From Neoaliturus tenellus (Eukaryota; Arthropoda; Insecta; Hemiptera; Cicadellidae): a stretch of DNA of 64,000 bases. Numbering within the stretch: the stretch's first letter is position 1; every line of letters begins with the position of its first letter. The stretch lies in assembly GCA_030545055.2 (NCBI GenBank), contig CM061537.1:64785387-64849386 (forward strand), written 5' to 3'. This document shows, one piece after another, positions 47,242 to 60,290 of the stretch. The translations under genes were made by a program, and so were the position numbers. The notes beneath the pieces are model-generated. The model worked only from the letters and a program-made list of their open reading frames with translations. It searched no databases and had not been told where the DNA came from.

Positions 47242-48610
47242 CTGCCAGACAAACCATCGCTGTACACATGTCCCAGGAGTACTTTCATATTGGGAAGTTG
47301 ACATTGGGTACAGTAAACTAAGGCTTTTGGCTATTCACTATGACGAAATTCCCTACCCTCATTCGTGTTTTAGACAGAAAAAAGTTGATGTAATTTTAGG
47401 GCATGGAAACCCCCAGTAGAGGAAAACGAATAGACATTCAGTTGGTTGGCCAGTTTGTAGGTACAGCAGACCAACTGTTTGAGCCTGAAAACCAATTGTA
47501 ACAGGAGCACGGGAATTGGCCCTCTGAAAGGTCAATTTGCCGTTTGCTGTCCCGTTTATCACCGGGTCAGAATCAGATCTACCAGAATCAGATCCACTTA
47601 TTGGTTCGTTCGGGTTACCTAATTTATAGGCTGAACTACAACTTGTGTAGTTCGCATGTGTATACTCGTCTACGGCTCGTTGGGGGCTCCAACCTCATGC
47701 CCCCTAGGTGGGTACATATGATTTGGTAATCGCTCAAAAATACTTAACTTTTTAATGTAATAACTCAACCGAATTAAAAAAAGCCCAACATCATTCACTC
47801 TGCTCACTACCCCCCCCCCCCCTCCCCCCACCAACACATTTAAATAGTTCAACTCACCCTCCTCGATTACAGTTTTATCGATAAACCAATTCTGAGTGCT
47901 ATATTCTTTCGTGTGCTTATTGAACTATCTAGATTACAGATCAACATATTTTTTGGTACTGTCTGCATCAATAAACTTTCAATAATTAAATTAGCATGGG
48001 GAATTTCAAAGATTGGGGCAGATCTCTCAGGTCAGACTGGGGTAAACCATTACGTTTATCTATTCCGGGCCCAACAAATCTGTGCACCGACTTTTAATAC
48101 TAGCATAACGATCATTTATAGAATTAGTGATGAGACAGACATTTAATCAGATAGTCTTGAGAGTCAAACGCTTATTTTTGCCAGCATTAAAAAATTAAGA
48201 TTTAAGACAGTTTTAAAAGCAACAGGAAGTGTGGCGAATTGGTGGGACAGTCAACAATAGCACACAAGTCTGTGCGTTGTCCTCCAATGACTGCCACTTG
48301 GTCTACAACGCAGCCATTCAAACACATATTACAATCGGTCTTCTGGCACTTACATGACTATGGCCCTCAACTTGAAGTAGGCCTTCTCTTAAGTTTCAAA
48401 TATTTTAAAAAGTTATTAAATTTAATTAAAATACGAATGTTTGTTACCAATCAAACAGGTAGGCTTATAGTTTCACTTAAGTACTCAGGAAGAAGGAAAT
48501 TAATCGCAATTATTTATCTTTTTAATATGCCCAGGTATCTCCTCATAAAAAGTTACCATTTCCGTAATTTTATACCAGAAAATGGTTATTAAAAGATAAC
48601 ACCCCTGTCG
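47242..48610 (-). other. Upstream of coding exon 1
   Basis: A promoter or 5'UTR exon may lie here, but no TATA/Inr pair stands out. Contains a C run at 47808-47828 and CTACGGCTCGTTGGGGGCTC (from 47670), shared with about 56729. Confidence 0.35.
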
Positions 48611-49390
48611 CAGCAGACCTGCGTACTCAGCGTATTTCCAAAGAAATTTGAGATGTTGTATTTCCCTTATAAACTCCAAAGGAATAAGAATGTAGGTTTG
48701 TTGCAATGGGATGTTGTTAGAAAATGTTAGTTGTTAGGAAATGTAATGTTAAGGTAAATGTTAAGATAAATCAAATTATGTCAATATTCGGCACCTTTTC
48801 ATTTTTCCCATAACCCCCGTAGGAGTGAGTATGTAGGTTAGCTGCCATATGGATGTTGGAGGGAAATATCAGTTATCCCTACCTACTGAATGTACATACC
48901 AAATGTTACCAAGTTATGGTTCCCCGTAAGAAAAACATGGGAAACCGATTCTTGGCTTTTCTCCGTAATCTGCTAAGCCAAGTTAAAAATTCAAAATACT
49001 AAATTGTTTGTTTTATAAGCTATTTTTAATAGTTTTAGTTGAAATTGTTGAATTTTGAAAACTGAGGTCCAAAAATATCAAAACACCGTAAAATTTCGTT
49101 TCCAAAGTCCTATCAACCTGATGGTTTTCGAACCTGAAGAATGCTACCCTACACCTTCATGCAAAATTTCATCGAAATTGAAGGTTTCTTTCAAAGGTTA
49201 TCGTGTCCATGGACACACACCCATATATACAATATGAATATATATGTCATGAGAATATGTATGAAAATGAGCGAATGGTGTTCTGGGGACCTACAAATGA
49301 AAAAAAAAAAACTTAATCCAGGGTTTACATCCTACCATGGCTATAGGCCTACCGTAATAGCGGATTCCCTCAAGGGAAACTTGCTAAATT
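48611..49390 (+). repeat. Dispersed repeat C, copy 1
   Basis: Begins CAGCAGACCTGCGTACTCAG and ends with a TTCCCT/AGGGAA hairpin followed by CTAA. Shared with 50614-51240 and, inverted, 61372-61730. The 3' hairpin plus CTAA hints at a Helitron-like origin; the 5' end does not confirm it. Confidence 0.75.
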
Positions 49391-50613
49391 AAGTATTAAA
49401 CTACCTAAATGTTATATAATAAATTTTTATTGGAAACTGAGAATTTAAATATCATATCTAGTAAATTTAAGCTTAATTAATAAAAAAAATGTATGTTTAT
49501 TTCGAAGGTCTTTTATGTTTAATTTTAATATTGTTAAGAATTGTTCATAGTTAAATAATAAAAACTTAATAATTATGTTATAATTATAATAAGTAATAAT
49601 TATGATATTAATTTTCTAAAAACTTAATTTCTTTAAAAGTAATTTAAGTTATACTCTAACTGTTCATTATTTGTGAATGCCACAAATATCACATAAAAGT
49701 GATATCCGTATGTTTTCCCAGAGAGTTTAAGTGGCGTCGGGAGGTATAAGAGTTCGAAATGGTTGAATGATAGAGTTGCTGGCAGCACATCAAAAAGTTT
49801 TCCAATTTTGAGTTTATTGATGAATGCTTTTGAGTAGATGATTTAGACAAGACGAGTTGATTCAGAGGTAAGGATTGTTTTAAAAACATATCTACGATAC
49901 GACCTGCTTCCGAAATCTAGAGTTTTCAATTAATGTTTTTTTCAAATTAAATATTTCTGTATTTGCTTTGAGTTTTATTTAATTACGACAGCAGTATAAA
50001 CATTTGTGTAAGGCATGGGTTTCTGAAAGGAAAAGGAGAAAGGAAAACGTTGGAAGTTATCAATATTTATCTGAGAGCTCCTTATCCTGTTGATAATATT
50101 TTATGATATTCAGATGGTATTGACAGTAACTTGATACAATGTTTCATTGTAAACAAAAAATCACCGTTTGGATTTTTCAGCATCATGGAGTAGGCTAACT
50201 AATAATTTATACCTACTACTGATATTCATAAAAAACGTGTTAAAATTATGAGATTAATTTTATTATACAGGGTATCACTGAACTCTCTACCGATTTACCA
50301 TTGAAGAACCAAAGTGTACCGTACATAAAAAGAAAATAAATTAACAAAATATGCCAACGACACAAATTTTGTCTTTTGCGCCTCGGACGTCATATTGTCT
50401 CTTGTATTGTTTTATTGTCCTCCATGTTGGTTCTGTCATTCTCTATTTAGGCCTGATGATGTAGGCCTGTCTATGGTCGAAATCGATTGCCATCTTCCAT
50501 ATTTTCAAATATTTACCATCTATTATTCTTTTCAGTATGGGTGTAAATAAATTTTTGAGTGTTGTAGACGTTTGTTTTTCATTTATGATTGCAAACAATA
50601 AATAACCCAGTAG
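49391..50613. other. AT-rich non-coding DNA
   Basis: Nothing recognisable except a CTGATGATG...GGTCGAAATCG motif near 50453-50487, similar in layout to 7860-7897. Confidence 0.5.
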
Positions 50614-51240
50614 CAGCAGATATGAGTAATAAGCGAATTTCCAAAGGAATTTGAGATTTTTTATTTCCCCATAAACACCATGGGAATGAGTAAGTAAGTT
50701 TGCTGCCATGGGATGTTGTTAGAAAATGTTAGTTGTTATATAAAAGGTAATGGTTAGGTAAAGTAAATATCAAATTGTATCAATATTTGGCACTTCTTAA
50801 TTTTTCTCCCAAGGGGGTGATTATATAGGTTAGCCGCCATATGGATATTTTCAGCAAATATCATTTACACCCTACTTAGTGAATTTACATTACAAAGTTT
50901 ACCAAGTTATGTCAATAAATAAGAGAGATACAGGGTTTTGTTGATTTCCCAATAATAAGGGAAACATATTTTTAGCTTTTCTCCATAACCTGCTAAAACA
51001 AGTTAAAAATTCAAAATACTAAATTGTATATAAAAATTGGAGATCCCTGTCAAAAGTTATCAGTACTACGGATACATATACACACACTTATATGCATATT
51101 TACATATATACATATGTAAATTAACGAATGATGTTTTTGGCTTCCTGGGAACCTCAGAATGAAAAAAGTAACATGGTCCCGGGCTTAAGTCTTACAAAGG
51201 CTACTACCACAATAACATATTCCCTATCGAGAAATTCACA
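50614..51240 (+). repeat. Dispersed repeat C, copy 2
   Basis: Same order of blocks as copy 1 (GGGATGTTGTTAGAAAATGT, GCCGCCATATGGAT-like, ACCAAGTTATG), more decayed at its 3' end. Confidence 0.75.
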
Positions 51241-51504
51241 AAAAAATGTTTATTTTATTTCTTCTCAAGCAAACCACAATGTGGCAAGTTGGCCACTAAT
51301 CGGACCAACAGACGGCTATCGAGTTGAGAGCTCTCTAGTGGCTGAGTGGAGGACTCGACTGTCTATCTCAAGTGGCTCTCGGCGGTCTGGTTCTTCACAG
51401 CTAACATAAACACTGGGAAGACCAGGCCAAAGAAGATTAATTACTAAATCGCTCAAAAGGACCAAACCATAGGAAAAAGGAGACGGAAAATAAACAACTG
51501 CCAC

Positions 51505-51758
51505 TGTTAGAAAATTTCATTGTTTTTAATTTTGTGTTGGCAACACTATTTAAAGAGATGTCAATCAATCATATGTTATTTCATTATTTGATTTATTTGT
51601 AAACATTGTTTTGTTTATGTTTTGATTGAGTTTTAGGAAGCACATGGTCTTGTTTTAAAAGTTTTATGAATGTGAATAGTTTTGGAAATATTAAATAAAA
51701 TTATGTTAAATTTGTTATCCATCGTGATTTTAATGTATTTTTAGTCCTTTTTGGAACA
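51505..51758 (+). repeat. BEL/Pao 5' LTR
   Basis: Starts TGTTAGAAAATTTC and ends TTTTTGGAACA (TG...CA), 254 bp. Confidence 0.95.
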
Positions 51759-51777
51759 TCTGGCGCCCAACGTGGGT

Positions 51778-52347
51778 TCTTCTCTTACTTATGTTGAGAT
51801 CGAAACTACATTATGTGATTGTGAGAGTGTACTTAATGCAAGGCCTCTAACCTATGTGACTGATGGAGATAATGAACCGATAGCAATTACACCTTCCATG
51901 TTTATACAAGATTTGAAGGAAGCTGGTATGCCTGAGTTGGACATTATAGAATCAACTAATTTTTCTAAGAAACTTCAACATCGTACTAAACTGAAACAAG
52001 ACCTCCGAAGTCGATTTAGAAATGAATACCTTGGGCTTTTGCGATCTAGATGTAAAAATTCAGCTGGAAATGTCGTTAAGCTAAATGACATTGTTTTGAT
52101 TGGAAATGACAATTCAAAAAGATTAGATTGGCCAATGGGTAAAGTGATTGAATTAATTTCAGGAAAAGACAATATTGTTCGTTTGGTTCGATTGAAAACA
52201 AGCTATGGTGAATGTGTCAGACCTATTCAAAGACTTTACAGAATTTTAGAAGCTGATGATAACCAGACATCTGAACCAAGAAGAAACAAAACGAAGGTGA
52301 CCTCTAGAGGAAGAACTGTGACCCTTCCAAAGAGATTTTGTGTTTGA
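51778..52347 (+). pseudogene. BEL/Pao pol C-terminus (integrase end and DUF5641)
   Basis: An open frame of about 190 codons runs from the deletion junction beside the PBS to TGA at 52347. It shows CESVLNARPLTYV (end of the integrase core) and then DWPMGKVIELISGKDN, VRLVRLKTSYGE and RPIQRLYRI, the DUF5641-type tail of Pao pol. It has no ATG of its own at the 5' end, and gag, protease, RT and most of integrase are gone. Confidence 0.85.
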
Positions 52348-52405
52348 CGGAATTTTAATAGGTTGTTTCGTAAGTTCTTCTCTTCGAAGAACTTAGGTGG
52401 GAGGA

Positions 52406-52659
52406 TGTTAGAAAATTTTATTGTTTTTAATTTTGTGTTGGCAACACTATTTAAAGAGATGTCAATCAATCATATGTTATTTCATTATTTGATTTATTTG
52501 TAAACATTGTTTTGTTTATGTTTTGATTGAGTTTTAGGAAGCACATGGTGTTGTTTTAAAAGTTTTATGAATGTGAATAGTTTTGGAAATATTAAATAAA
52601 ATTATGTTAAATTTGTTATCCATCGTGATTTTAATGTATTTTTAGTCCTTTTTGGAACA
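52406..52659 (+). repeat. BEL/Pao 3' LTR
   Basis: 254 bp, same ends as the 5' LTR. By eye the differences are one C/T near the start and one C/G in the middle. Confidence 0.95.
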
Positions 52660-53938
52660 GCCACATCATTTAAAATTTTAATTTTACGGTGGAGGGGAGG
52701 ATACATACGGCGACACTATTTTTGTATATGTTTGCTTTCTTTTACTTCATAGGTTTGTATTCTTTGGGGGTAAACTTTTGTTCTAGTCTCATTAAAAGAA
52801 AATTGTTTTATGATATAGAGCATTGTAAAATGCCTTATATCACACGTTTCTATCATGTTACATTAGCAGTTTTTTAGTTATTATCATAAATAAATTTTTT
52901 TAATATGTAACATAATCACGTTAACAGCTGGTATCAAGATTAAGAACGAAAGAAGTGTGTTAAAAATTACAGTTAACCATAAATTAAAGTACTCTTATTT
53001 TACAGATATCGAATGATAGATGAATCCTGTATGCTTACTTTCCATTAAAATTGTGCTTTCTTTTATACAAAAAATCTTCTTATACTGGGATATACAAAAA
53101 TAGTAAATTCTAATTAAAAGTACTATAAACTTATAATATTTTTATTTTTTTACTTTAAAAAAAACTATTTAGTTTGGAACTGTTTAGTTTTGGAAAATTA
53201 ATCCCAAAACTAAACAAAATTATTAATTTTCGGCGTTTTTTAAATCGAAAATTATTAATAAAATAAATTCATCCGAGATAGGATGGATTGCACACAAAAC
53301 AACTCAAAAAAATACGCAATATTTTCATTGTCATCTGAAAAATATGGCAACCAAGCAAAAACAATGCTGAGAAAATTTGGAAAGGAAGGTAATTCCATAA
53401 GATAGCATGGACGGAAATGAAGTGTCCATTTATAAAAGTCGTCGCCGTCTGTGGCTAAGAGCCAGAGCAGGTTGAAATGATATCTGCTATGGGTGGGTCA
53501 ACAAAAACCGGGGCCTGAGGCAATTGAATTTTTATTTCCTACAAATAAAGTTGAAAAATTAATTGGAAACGAAGTACGATTTCGAAAGGCCATAACGAAT
53601 TTCATTCTCACTGTTTCCAACGATAAACTTTATTTGAACGTGAACTTTACAAGCTGAATTTTATTGAAAAGTTTTGTAAATAAAACAAATTTTTTATTAA
53701 ATCCCTAATTTAATATTACGTCAATTATTTAAAAATGGAACAAAGGTGAACAAAAAATTAAAATTATAATTTCACACTTATTTGTCGACGATAAGACTTC
53801 GAATGGTAAATATAAAACCGATATTTACTGGAACTTCAATATTATACTTGTAAGTTTATTATAATAAAATTTCAAATATCGTTCCAAGGTCATTATTTTA
53901 TTAATATATTTACTTTCATAATGATTTGATTCTATAAA

Positions 53939-53994
53939 TGTTTGATATACTTAAACTACAACAATGGGTTTGATATATTTAAACTACAACAATG
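53939..53994. repeat. Two-copy tandem repeat
   Basis: TTTGATATACTTAAACTACA with CAATG following is repeated immediately with two changes. Confidence 0.85.
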
Positions 53995-54719
53995 ATCTAT
54001 TTAGATGAAAATAAAGTATCCATCGAGCATAATCACAAAGTAATTTCATTTCAATTCCAAACTCTGACAAAATCCAACAATTTGTTTTTATCTTATCTTT
54101 TAACGATGTGTTCTAAAATTATACATCATTGATGGATGTATGTGTATCTATAATTCTACAGTACGGATTGTACCATGTTATGTTACATGGTAATCGTAGA
54201 AAAAAACGCACAAGCCTCCCTAGTAGTAACACTCTCATAATGTTCCTTCTGAAAAATACGCTTGTTTACATTTCTTCTAACCAATCCCTTTATGAGCCAA
54301 GCATTTATTAACAATGGTCTTTTGATTTAACGCCAAATAATGGCTTATGCTGTTTAATTTGACATATTTACTCTTACGTTACAATTATTAAATTATTGCT
54401 GAAGTTAGTTTTGCATAAACACTTGGGAATATTCCAGGTATTATTATAAAAATTTGATTTAAAAATCATTCACTGACAGTACGATAAGGGAGAATCCGCT
54501 ATGTAAATGTTTTGCTTATTTTTAATGGTAAAATCGACTTCTTAAGAGATTGGCAGGCCTCTTTTTGCCTTACTTTGCCCCGTCGACGTAGACTATTAAC
54601 CTGTGTGTCGATCATATTGTCATATCTGAAATATAGTTCATTATATTTAATTTATATTGCATTATTGTATGGCGTTTTACTGCATTATATATAATCTATG
54701 GTATTAGATACAGTTAGGA

Positions 54720-54800
54720 GGTGAGCCGCTACAGTACAAGGTCGAATAGTACTGATAAAAGTCACTGGCGGAACGCGGATTCGAACCCGCGACATCGCTC
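54720..54800 (-). repeat. SINE-like fragment with tRNA T-arm
   Basis: The minus strand holds GCGGGTTCGAATCCGC, a complete T-arm with B box, and then an unrelated tail. The tRNA 5' half is absent, so it is not a tRNA gene. Confidence 0.5.
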
Positions 54801-55887
54801 CTATTAATATATTATTAATATATTAATTTTAACAAACACAACCAAAAATTCCAATTACAACAGTATTTAATGAAGCAGTATTGTATTTTGCAGCTTTGAA
54901 TGCAACATATGAAATCCTTTTACGACTAAACACGATGGTTATGTATATTACAAAAACTACAGGGTGGCCCATAAAAATGTACCATAGTGCTATCTAAACC
55001 AATTGAAACATTATTTTCAATTAAAAACATCACACAGTGTTCATAAGTGGTTGAAAACATATTTAAACTTAAGGATTATGTAATGAACAATGCTGTAAAC
55101 CATTTACTAAATTTGGTTTTAAAGCAGGCAGTGTTTTCTGCCTGATAATAATAATAATCTTTAATTGTTGAGAGTCCTGTACGCTTCCCATAATGTATAA
55201 CGTTTACAGAGAAATTACCTCAATGGTATTGTCGATCAGTTTAAATTTGTCGTTTATGTAAAACATTTTCTTGTCATCAAGTATTAAGAAGTGTTACGAG
55301 GCTCTTTATTATAGTAAATTTAAGTTTCTGAAAAAAAATAGGTTTAAAATGTATATTTTATCAGCCTATCAGTTTTTAGTGTTTTACCTTAGAGAACTGT
55401 AAATAATTTTTTCTTCTAGATAAAATTTTTATTTGGTATTTAAAATTGGTTTGTGATGACGTACGGCGAATAAGGCATTAACAATTTACATTTTTATAAC
55501 AAATTTTCCGTAAAAATAACTTGAAAATCACAAATTTTTTAAGTAATTTTTATAATAATATAAATATTACAAGTGAATATTCTTCTATGATTTTAAGCTA
55601 CTAAGTTTGTACCTAACAATTTCCGGAAACTAATATGGAACTCATAAGTGATATGGGAGACAATTTTCTATCTGGAATATCCGAACCGTATTATCCAGGT
55701 GTTGCAGAAAGTTTTCTGACTCTTCCCAACCCTTTCTTAGGTATTCCCTGATTCTCGACTGTGTAATATTCAAGGTAATATCTGAACTATTGGGCATTTT
55801 AAGCTGTCGCATCCTGTTAATAAGCACAAAATATTGTGTTAATGGCGGTATAATTTACGTGGCATATGCTCAACGCCACTGTTCTGG

Positions 55888-56020
55888 CTCCGTTCCCGGC
55901 ATACCCACAAATCACATCAATGACCACTTTATTCTTATTTATTGACTTTCTCCGCTCTATTTGCGGAATCGTCAGAGGCCTCTAAGCTCCCCAATTTTCC
56001 ATCCATTGATCCTCTTGATC
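55888..56020 (+). repeat. Dispersed repeat D, copy 1
   Basis: CCACTTTATTCTTATTTATT, CTATTTGCGG and AGGCCTCTAAGCTC in this order; an inverted copy is at 63040-63165. Confidence 0.75.
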
Positions 56021-56690
56021 TCTAATGATAAATCGTATTGATTCTTCCTCTTAATGTTCGCCTTCTACTCTACTAAACGACCAAAAATGTATTATGGGCT
56101 TGCAGAACGTTCAGCTGGTAATTAGAAGGAAATCTCAATTGCGGCATGGAACTTCATCAACTTGTATTACAGGTTAAATGTGTTACACACTACGTTTACG
56201 GAGTAAAATACTTGAAATGAGTTTGAACAAATAATTTTATTGTAATATCGTAATAACCATTCGTTGTTAGTTTTTATTTTTCTATTTATTTAATCAAATT
56301 GAAAAATATATATTATTTATCATTTATTTTTTACAAATAAATCTATATATTAAGGAAATAGTTAAGCATGTTTCTTTTCCTCCTTTTTTTCTTAGGTTGC
56401 GTGCATCACATGAGAAATCCCCGCATACTGTTAGAAAGGTAAATAAGATAGTTATCCTGTACAGTGGATAAGCAGAAACCCAATTAATTAACAAGGGGCT
56501 ACGTCCCCAGGGCTACGTCCTATGGACAGTCGTAAAGGACGTTCTATAGGTTAATGTTATAAGGAATTATTGAATTACCGTATTTGACAGCTGTTGTAAT
56601 AACAAATGCAAGTAAATCAGGAAGGACAGATATTTCAGTTATAAAATATTTTTAAAACTAATTGGGTCCAGATCAACTGACATTATAGTC

Positions 56691-59600
56691 GATTTTTACC
56701 AGCAGACGATCTCCCGTAATAATAGACTCGCCTACGGCTCGATGGGGGCTCCGCCCCCATGCCCCCTTAGGGGTTGCCCTAAATTTGTAGAATAATTAAA
56801 AGTCAAGTATGTAATAAGTTAGTTCCACGGAAGAGCTATACGTTGAAGACAGTAACAAAGCGGTTTAAAAGCTTTGAAAAACTCCTATGAATCGGTTTTA
56901 GTACCCCTTCGTAATTAAAATTCGCTAACAAGATTTTAACTGCGAAATGATAATAATTTACGTAATATATGTAAATATTCTAGGTAAATATTTCTAGGTT
57001 ATGCTGGATGTAGGGTCCACCCCCTAATTGGTTACCCCAATTCCGTAATTACTATAAAAATTACTATAAAACTCTCATGCAATGAGGCTAGTTGAGGGCT
57101 CCACTCCAATACCACTCATTGTGTTCGCTGAATAACCTACGGCTCTTCGTTTAAATCCTCTTCTTAGTTCCCCTCATTTCAATATAAAAAATAAAATAAA
57201 AAAAATTGAGAGTTGTGAAATAATACTTAACTATGTATTATTCTAGGTATTACGATCAGAATTGTATGTGTATAAAAAAAATTGGAGATACTATTATGAT
57301 AACTTATGACTGGAGTGTATTTCAGAAAGAATGGAAGTGGGGAAAAATATCTGTTTTGATGGAAGTAGGTTGTACCACAAAACAGGAAGGCAAAAGAACG
57401 ATATTTGTAGTTTAATAAATATATTGGCATTCATTACAATTCCTTCATTTCAGTTTTTAATGGTGTAAAACTTTAAAATTTACCTAATTTCCTAAAATAT
57501 TACTGTCAAGGCAAATAAAAAAAAACTTCAAGCTTCTAAATACAATAATACAGTAGTTACTAACAAAAGTATCTTAAATAATGGTTAAAATATTAAAATT
57601 ACCATACACATCAAAGGACGTATGTTTTAGCCGTAGGACCAGGTCAGTAAATAACAATCAAAGTAAAACAATCAGTTGCTTGATATAGCAATTCGTTCCG
57701 ACTCACAGTCAAAAGAAGAATACGTGATATTGAAAATCATCATGATAATTTTTAAGTTTGATAATTTAATTGATATTGGTACTGTGCAAGATATGTCTAT
57801 GTGCAAAGTGAAGGTTCTGAGTAAAATATTATAGTAGTTGTAAAATTACATCTACATGGGGTAAAATTCCCCGCAAAAATAAATAAACATTTAATTATGT
57901 TTAATTGTGTGGACTGGGGGGCAAAAATTCATAGAACCAAACTTGTAGTAACTTGAAAGATGTTCGCGAAGATTGCCTCAGATGTTATAATTTGGCCGCT
58001 AGAGTAGAAAAAATAATGTCATATTTATTTTGGGTAAAAATGTTTGGTCGCTAAATTTTGAAATCCGATAGTTTTCTGGGGCAGGAAATAAAAAAGCTTT
58101 TTTATTTTAAATGAAAATACTGTACTGCCACCTTTTTAAATTAAACATTAACTTAGTACGCACTAAAAGATAAATCAATTGTGTAATCTGCTATTTTAGT
58201 TAAAATTTTTGTTGAATTGTAAAATTTAAATTAGCATGCTATCAGGTAAAGTCAATGATGTACTTCCTAATGAGTTCGTTAGAAATTAAGTGCCATCCCA
58301 AATAAAGAACCAATTTTTGGGAGGACTATCGTGCAAATATGATACTGTCTTACCGGGTGTCCCATACCAACCTTGCACCTCTTTTAAAATAGTACAAAAA
58401 AAAACAAAAAAAAAAACAAATAGTGCCGTTGTAGGTAAACATATTTTGCTGTGTTGATTGACACTGATTTCAATACAGAGGGGACCAGACGTTATTTTGA
58501 AGCAACTTTAAAATTTAATATTTAAGAACCCTAATCATACTGATTTAGAATAATAAATAGCATGACATTATTTTTTTTAACTGGGGGAAATTTAACATAT
58601 ATTATGTCTGAACATTTTACATATAACAGAACTTACCAAACATGTAAATGTCTAAGAACCTCTTTAAAATAATATGCCATCATAAAACATCAATTATCAC
58701 GTGATTAGTTTTACTAAACATTTAAATACATGTTCATTAATCTCCGTCATGCTGTAAATTTAATAAAAAAACATTTTGGACAAAACTGACAATTTTGTTG
58801 GAAAAGTATTTAAAAGAGTCTAAGACATTTTTGTGCCGAGACATTTTTGCTTAAAATCTAAATTTCGACCTCAAATATTCAATAAACTGCTAAAATTACG
58901 CGTACAAGATCAAATTGTAAAGTTTTCTTAAAAACCGTGTAAAACTAAAAAAAATTATTTAAAGTGAGAATTTGTATTTGACATCAGTGACTTTCGGTCT
59001 GGAGAGGTAATTTCAGATACACCCTGTACATTGAAATTACTCTCGGTGAATAGACCGCTTTTCCTATACAGGCACAATTAATTGGTTAATGTTATAAAAT
59101 TTATTAAAAAGGGTGTTTCGGTAATCCGCGACTTCCAGTATGTTGGCAATTTTCTCAGTAATACAGGTCGGTAAGTTTAGTTCTCGCTTGGGAATCACTC
59201 TGTAGTAAGTGATATAAAGGAGATCTACTTTAGCGACATTTGACGAATTTCTGATACCCCAATCAGTTACACATTCGGGAGTATATAATTTAGATTCACT
59301 ACATATAACGTACTAAAGGCAATATTACCGGGTTTTACAGGTTCATAAATATTTTTTACAGGTTTTACAGAGATTGAATTTGGATTAAAAAACACTACCG
59401 TACTACATTATTTAAGATTAAGGTTGAATAATATAAACTATAAAACAACACAAAATTACTAGCAAAATAATACTTAAACACTCTGTTAGATTACAATAAA
59501 AACTAGTGAGCAATAAAGTATATTTTTGTTGTTTGTAAAATGTTTTGCAAGTAAAATGTGTACTGCACAGTTTTTGCATTTAATTAGAGGTATAAATGCC

Positions 59601-60287
59601 ACAGAATAAAGCTTTGACAGTGTTGCATGTGTGGTAAAGGAAGTATGGCCAAAGGTACTGTAGAGTCTATTGGTTTGTCAAATGGAGTCTAAACCGGGAC
59701 TCCAGCTTTGATGAGACAGTTTCGTTACAGGCGTCTAGTTTTATATTAGCCTACTGTGCTTTACTAACTACTAAATCACTACTGTATTTTTAACCTCGCA
59801 GAGGAAGTATTATTAACTCATAAGCTTAATTTTTTATCAAAATATATGTTTTTCAACGAAATTAATTAATATTTTTAAGCTATGGATTACTAAACAATTA
59901 AACCAAACGAAAAAGCATAGTTAAACACAAAAAAATCTAACACAGTAGTCCCATTGTTCGACGATACCTGAATTGATTAGCCTAATATCAAATATATAGT
60001 TACGATATCGTACCTATATGTATATAAGATATCTCATGGCCGATTGCCATTTGCATATTCATATTATGTCTGCTTCGCTAAATGATCAGGGCAACACAAA
60101 ATGAGATCTGCATTACCAAGCGCTTACTGCATCGTCAAATGATCCCTATATGCTAATCGATTCCTGCATGTATTTATGATACCAGCAACTCTAAGTGGTA
60201 TTTATATCGCTTTGCAAATGTCATCCCTGGTTAGTGTACACTTTGCATTTAAGTAATGACATGGTTTTTTAACAGAGTACTGAAGTC
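56691..60287. other. AT-rich non-coding DNA
   Basis: No gene seen. Holds CTACGGCTCGATGGGGGCTC (from 56729), shared with about 47670, and motifs GGGTGTCCCATACC (58355) and TACACCCTGTACA (59020). Confidence 0.5.
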
Positions 60288-60290
60288 TTA

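Larger units (their letters stand above)
51505..52659 (+). mobile_element. Internally deleted BEL/Pao LTR retrotransposon
   Basis: Two 254-bp LTRs (51505-51758 and 52406-52659) differ at only about two sites and are flanked by the perfect 5-bp TSD GCCAC (51500-51504 and 52660-52664). A PBS, TGGCGCCCAACGTGGG, follows the first LTR and a PPT (AGGTGGGAGGA) precedes the second. Only 647 bp remain inside, so it can move only if another copy supplies the proteins. Confidence 0.95.
52665..56690. other. AT-rich non-coding DNA
   Basis: No gene. Holds a 30-bp tandem duplication (53939-53994), a SINE-like B box (54720-54800), a GGGTGGCCCATAAAAATGTA motif (54963) and a less AT-rich stretch at 55870-56170 that includes dispersed repeat D. 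Confidence 0.5.

Noticed and set aside
48239..48592. 117-codon plus-strand gene
   Set aside because: Composition drifts into AT-rich low complexity, no domain or splice support. The first 130 bp are slightly GC-richer, and a leader exon cannot be excluded.
51751..51777. Translation start of the BEL/Pao remnant in the LTR end
   Set aside because: The first codon of the open frame is TTG and the stretch is LTR end plus primer-binding site, so it is not a real start.
54760..54800. tRNA gene on the minus strand
   Set aside because: Only the 3' half is present; the 5' half is replaced by AT-rich DNA.
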